From JBGPYB01 sp041493035 (lineage in GTDB: Bacteria; Acidobacteriota; Vicinamibacteria; Fen-336): a DNA stretch of 23,793 nt. The position numbers and the translations under genes are program-made. Each line of letters starts with the position of its first letter. Within the stretch, counting starts at the first letter, position 1. Positions 20,762 to 23,793 of this stretch are shown piece after piece. The notes beneath the pieces were generated by a model. It saw only the letters and a list, made by a program, of their open reading frames with translations, searched no databases and was not told the origin of the DNA. The DNA lies in assembly GCA_041493035.1 (NCBI GenBank), contig JBGPYB010000071.1:1-23793 (forward strand). Direction: 5' to 3'.

Positions 20762-22582
20762 TCACGCCCTGAGCTTCGCCTCCAGCTCCGCCCACCGGGC
20801 ATAGAACGCATCGACGGTCGCCTGGGCCGCGGCGACCGCCTCGAGCCGCTCGTGAAGGGCCTTGTGGTCCGAGGCGACCGACGGGTCAGAGGCGGCTTGC
20901 CGACAGGCGTCGAGCCGGCCCTCGGCCTCCAGGATCCGCGGCTCCATCTGTTCCCACTCCCGCTGCTCGCGATAGCCGAGGCGCTTCGGCTTGTCGGCCG
21001 CTGCCGCGGGCCTCGCGGCGTCGGCCTTGCCCCGTCGACCCGTGCCGCCGAGCGCCGCGGCCACGGCTTCCTGGCGCCCCAGCTCCCACTGCCCGTAGTC
21101 GGCGTAGAACGTGGCACCCCCCTCGCCGTCGAGGGCCAGAAGGCGCGTCGAAACGCGGTCCAGCAGATACCGGTCGTGCGTGACGAGCACCAGCGCGCCC
21201 GGAAACTCCAGGAGGCTCTCCTCCAACACCTCGAGTGTGGGAATGTCGAGGTCGTTGGTGGGCTCGTCGAGAAAGAGCACGTCGGCCGGTTCGAGCATAA
21301 GGCGCGCGATGAGGACCCGGGCCTGCTCACCCCCCGAGAGGCGGCCCACGGGCGTCTCGAGCTGGTCGGCGCGAAAGAGGAAGCGCTTGGCCCAGCCCAC
21401 CACGTGAATCGTGCGGCCGTCCCGGATCACCGAGTCGCCGAACGCCGCGAGGGTGCGCCTCAGGGAGAGCGCGGGGTCGAGCGGCGAGCGGTGCTGGTCG
21501 AAGGTCACCACCTGGAGGTTGGGGGCGCGCTCGATGGTCCCCGCGTCGGGAGCCTCCAGCCCCGCCATCAGCCGGAGCAGCGTCGTCTTGCCGCTTCCGT
21601 TCGCTCCCAGCAGGCCGAGGCGCATCCCCGGAGACAGCACGAGGTCGAGATCTTGAATCACCGCGCGGGGGCCGAACCTCTTCGTCACTCCGGCGGCCAC
21701 CAGCAGACGCTTGGTCTTGCGCTCCGTACCGGCGAAGTCGATGCCGATGCCATTCGTCCGCGACCGCGAGTCCAGGTCGGCCAGCTCCCCTCGCAGCCGT
21801 CCCGCCGAGTCGATGCGCGCCTGGGCCTTTCGGGTGCGGGCCTTCGCTTTCCTCGAGAGCCACTCCAGCTCGCCGCGCACGCGGTTCCGTAGGGACTCCT
21901 GGTACGAGGCCTGGGTGGCGAGCTGTTGGTCCTTCTTCTCGAGGTAGGTGCTGTAGCGGCCTCGGACATCGAAGAGCCCCTCGGCAAAGGCGCGGTTCAG
22001 CTCGATGAGGCGCCCCGCGACGGCCTCGAGGAAGTAGCGGTCGTGGCTCACGGCCACGAAGGCCTCGGGCTCCTTCTGGAGCCGCTCCTCGAGCCAAAGG
22101 ATTCCGTCGACGTCGAGGTGGTTCGTGGGCTCGTCGAGGAGGAGCAGCTCGGGCTCCCCTACCAGGGCGCCGCCGATCGCCAGCCGCTTCTTCCACCCTC
22201 CCGACAGCGTCGCGGCGGGCTGCGCCTCGTCCTCGAATCCGGCCTTTCCCATTTCCACGCCGATGCGGGCCTCGGCCTCGTGGTCGTCGAGGCCCAGGAC
22301 CGCCACGCCCTCCCCCAGGACCGACGCGACGGTCGCGCCGGCGGCGAACACGGGATCCTGCGCGACATAGCCGATTCTCAGCCGTTTGCGCGCGGCCCGC
22401 GTGCCCGAGGAGGGCGGCTCGTCGCCGGCCAGGATTTTCAGAAGCGTCGACTTCCCCGAGCCGTTCGGTCCCACGACGCCGATGTGATCCCCCTCGAAGA
22501 TGCCGAAGGAGAGTTCCTCGAACAGGGGAGCGGCTCCGAAGGCCTTCGAGAGTTCCTGGCAGGACAGCAGTAGCTCGGGCAT
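20762..22582 (-). CDS. uup: ABC-F ATPase, Uup subfamily
   Basis: The product has 606 residues and two ABC ATPase domains without membrane segments, the ABC-F layout. Domain one has Walker A GPNGSGKST (38-46), signature LSGGWKKRLAI (125-135) and Walker B LLLLDEPTNHLD (about 145-156). Domain two has GANGSGKTT (about 325-333), LSGGEQARVLIAR and LFLDEPTNDLD. A linker rich in basic residues joins them. The end carries an alanine-rich hinge and a Uup-type coiled coil (LGYREQREWEQMEPRILEAE ... AVDAFYARWAELEAKL-like heptads, about 535-605), which in E. coli Uup binds DNA. ABC-F proteins act on ribosomes; Uup also affects branched-DNA intermediates. The ATG at 22582 lies at the start of homology; there is no strong ribosome site. 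Convergent with the kinase gene at seven bases. Confidence 0.88.
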   Translation of the reverse strand: MPELLLSCQELSKAFGAAPLFEELSFGIFEGDHIGVVGPNGSGKSTLLKILAGDEPPSSGTRAARKRLRIGYVAQDPVFAAGATVASVLGEGVAVLGLDDHEAEARIGVEMGKAGFEDEAQPAATLSGGWKKRLAIGGALVGEPELLLLDEPTNHLDVDGILWLEERLQKEPEAFVAVSHDRYFLEAVAGRLIELNRAFAEGLFDVRGRYSTYLEKKDQQLATQASYQESLRNRVRGELEWLSRKAKARTRKAQARIDSAGRLRGELADLDSRSRTNGIGIDFAGTERKTKRLLVAAGVTKRFGPRAVIQDLDLVLSPGMRLGLLGANGSGKTTLLRLMAGLEAPDAGTIERAPNLQVVTFDQHRSPLDPALSLRRTLAAFGDSVIRDGRTIHVVGWAKRFLFRADQLETPVGRLSGGEQARVLIARLMLEPADVLFLDEPTNDLDIPTLEVLEESLLEFPGALVLVTHDRYLLDRVSTRLLALDGEGGATFYADYGQWELGRQEAVAAALGGTGRRGKADAARPAAAADKPKRLGYREQREWEQMEPRILEAEGRLDACRQAASDPSVASDHKALHERLEAVAAAQATVDAFYARWAELEAKLRA

Positions 22583-22643
22583 GTGAACTTCATAGGCTAC
22601 TACGGCTGGACGGCGAGAAGCCGAGGGCCTAGTCTCTTCTGCG

Positions 22644-23606
22644 ATGAGACCCACGACGAGAATCGTCCTCTTTGCCGCAGTCATGACGACCGGCGTCACA
22701 GGCGCGGACGCCGCCGACAGAGCCGTCGCCGTGACCTTTGACGACCTTCCGGGCTCTCCTGGGAGCCTCGTGTCGAACGAGGCCAAGGCTCTCCGGGAGA
22801 CCACCTCCAAGCTCCTCGCGACCTTCAGCCAGCACCGTGTTCCGGTCGTGGCTTTCGTCAACGAGGGGAAGCTGTTCGTCGAGGGAGGGAAGGCGGAGGA
22901 CGTGGCGGCCCGCACGGCGATCCTCAAGATGTGGCTCGACGCCGGCGTGGAGCTGGGCAATCACACCTACTCCCACCATGATCTGAACAAGACGCCACTC
23001 GACGAGTTCGAGGCGGATGTCATCCGAGGCGAGACGGTGACCCGACGGCTCCTCGAAGCGAAGGGCGCTCACCTCCGTTACTTTCGCCATCCCTTTCTCC
23101 ACGTAGGTCTCGAACTCGAGAAGCGACGCGCCTTCGAGGCGTTCCTGAAAGACCGCGGCTACACCGTGGCTCCCGTGACCATCGACGACGACGATTACGT
23201 CTACGCGGCGGTCTACGCCGACGCGCTCCGGCGCGGCGACCAGGCTCTGGCCACACGAGTTGGAAACGACTACGTGCGGTACATGGATAGCGTCTTCGCC
23301 TTCGTTGAGGACGTGTCCCAGCGCCTGACGGGGCGCCAGATTCGACAGACGCTCCTGGTCCACGCCAGCGCCTTGAACGCGGACTTCTTCGGGCAGGTGG
23401 CGAAGGCCTTCGAGGCGCGCGGCTACCGCTTCGTCACGCTGGAAACCGCGCTCCAGGACGAGGCCTACGAGCTTCCCGACACCTACGTCGGCAACTGGGG
23501 AATCTCTTGGCTCCACCATTGGGAGCTGTCGGCCGGGCGCAAGCGGTCCCCCTCACCGGATCCGCCGGACTGGATCACGAAAGCTTACGAAGCCCTCGGG
23601 CACTGA
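22644..23606 (+). CDS. secreted polysaccharide deacetylase (NodB family)
   Basis: The product has 320 residues. A signal peptide (RPTTRIVLFAAVMTTGVTGADA, residues 2-23) precedes the NodB domain. Motif 1 reads VTFDDLPG (30-37) with the catalytic base D33 and metal ligand D34; motif 2 reads NHTYSHHDL (106-114) with metal ligands H107 and H111; motif 3 is FRHPF (about 146-150). The arrangement supports a zinc-type carbohydrate esterase family 4 enzyme removing acetyl groups from N-acetylglucosamine polymers such as peptidoglycan or chitin, in the periplasm or outside. The end QDEAYELPDTYVGNWGISWLHHWE is typical of a subgroup of Acidobacteriota/Proteobacteria enzymes. The ATG at 22644 has no strong ribosome site. 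Divergent from uup across 61 bases, and its last 32 bases overlap the convergent GIY-YIG gene. Confidence 0.89.
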   Translation: MRPTTRIVLFAAVMTTGVTGADAADRAVAVTFDDLPGSPGSLVSNEAKALRETTSKLLATFSQHRVPVVAFVNEGKLFVEGGKAEDVAARTAILKMWLDAGVELGNHTYSHHDLNKTPLDEFEADVIRGETVTRRLLEAKGAHLRYFRHPFLHVGLELEKRRAFEAFLKDRGYTVAPVTIDDDDYVYAAVYADALRRGDQALATRVGNDYVRYMDSVFAFVEDVSQRLTGRQIRQTLLVHASALNADFFGQVAKAFEARGYRFVTLETALQDEAYELPDTYVGNWGISWLHHWELSAGRKRSPSPDPPDWITKAYEALGH

Positions 23607-23793
23607 CGTTCGCGACGAGCGCCTCCTTGTCGGAACGCCGAAGGGTCTTGATGCGATGCTCCTCGCGCAGGGCTTGGCTCCAGGTGGCGCAGCCGCGCGA
23701 CCAGACGAGGGTCACGGGCAGGTGAGCCCGGGTGTAGCGAGACGCTCGGCCCGCCTGATGCAGACGGAGCCGAGCGTCCAGGTCCTTCGTGGC
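23575..23793 (-). CDS. GIY-YIG endonuclease-like protein (UPF0213/YhbQ type), C-terminal part cut by right edge
   Basis: The reverse strand is open from the right edge to a TGA at 23577-23575, encoding the last 72 residues. The fragment DLDARLRLHQAGRASRYTRA, then LPVTLVWSR, then ALREEHRIKTLRRSDKEALVA matches the C-terminal half of small single-domain GIY-YIG proteins such as YhbQ. The catalytic arginine fits R of DLDARL, and the metal-binding glutamate fits E of ALREE. The GIY and YIG strands would lie right of the window. These proteins are suspected nucleases of DNA repair or RNA quality control. The gene overlaps the deacetylase stop by 32 bases, tail to tail. Confidence 0.78.
   Translation of the reverse strand, partial: ATKDLDARLRLHQAGRASRYTRAHLPVTLVWSRGCATWSQALREEHRIKTLRRSDKEALVANVSARGLRKLS

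Noticed and set aside
19672..21330. Reverse open frame across the end of the kinase and part of uup
   Set aside because: Runs out of frame through the ABC-F gene and is arginine/proline-rich; shadow.
1..23793. CRISPR array, insertion sequence, tRNA or rRNA
   Set aside because: No regularly spaced repeats, transposase frames with terminal repeats, or structural RNA signatures were seen on reading.

Overview
This is a GC-rich window (about two thirds G+C by eye) with tightly packed bacterial genes on both strands. Two protein types point to an Acidobacteriota-like organism, probably from a metagenome assembly. One is a long Ser/Thr kinase with a C-terminal TolB/PD40 beta-propeller; the others are the Tat-exported Gfo/Idh/MocA and DUF1080 sugar proteins. 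This phylum assignment is inference from gene content. I see no rRNA, tRNA, insertion sequence, phage gene or CRISPR array. Twenty genes, two of them cut by the window edges, and one doubtful small ORF account for nearly everything. No gap without a gene exceeds 300 bases; the longest is 667-930.

Left part (1-4525): the window opens inside a leftward gene for the N-terminal part of an ATP-grasp protein of the PGM1/IQCH-like peptide-ligase type. A rightward tandem universal stress protein follows. Next is a leftward pair of Tat-exported oxidoreductases: a glucose-fructose-oxidoreductase-like Gfo/Idh/MocA enzyme, then a PuuB-like FAD oxidoreductase.

AlkZ cluster (4630-8962): three rightward genes form one transcription unit. 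They encode a winged-helix DNA glycosylase of the AlkZ type, a DUF2252 protein with a signal peptide, and a TolC-type outer-membrane factor carrying an extra C-terminal domain of about 170 residues. Glycosylase plus outer-membrane channel makes this the best candidate in the window for an uncharacterised system, possibly protection from a DNA-damaging compound.

Middle (8963-15089): a leftward GH18 chitinase-like enzyme is followed by a small membrane protein ending in a winged helix. A leftward pair of DUF2157-like membrane proteins overlaps by 4 bases. Opposite them runs a membrane-anchored patatin-like lipase. The 137-base divergent region between the pair and the lipase holds clear dyad symmetries.

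Right part (15105-23793): a leftward FHA-GGDEF protein lies opposite a rightward overlapping set: a possible zinc-ribbon fragment, an MmcQ/YjbR protein and a PepSY-type membrane protein. After these come a leftward secreted DUF1080 protein, the rightward Ser/Thr kinase, a leftward ABC-F ATPase (Uup), a rightward secreted polysaccharide deacetylase, and the cut C-terminal end of a leftward GIY-YIG protein. Secreted carbohydrate enzymes (Gfo/Idh/MocA, DUF1080, GH18, NodB) and signalling proteins (kinase, FHA-GGDEF, membrane winged helix) recur, as expected for a free-living polymer degrader.
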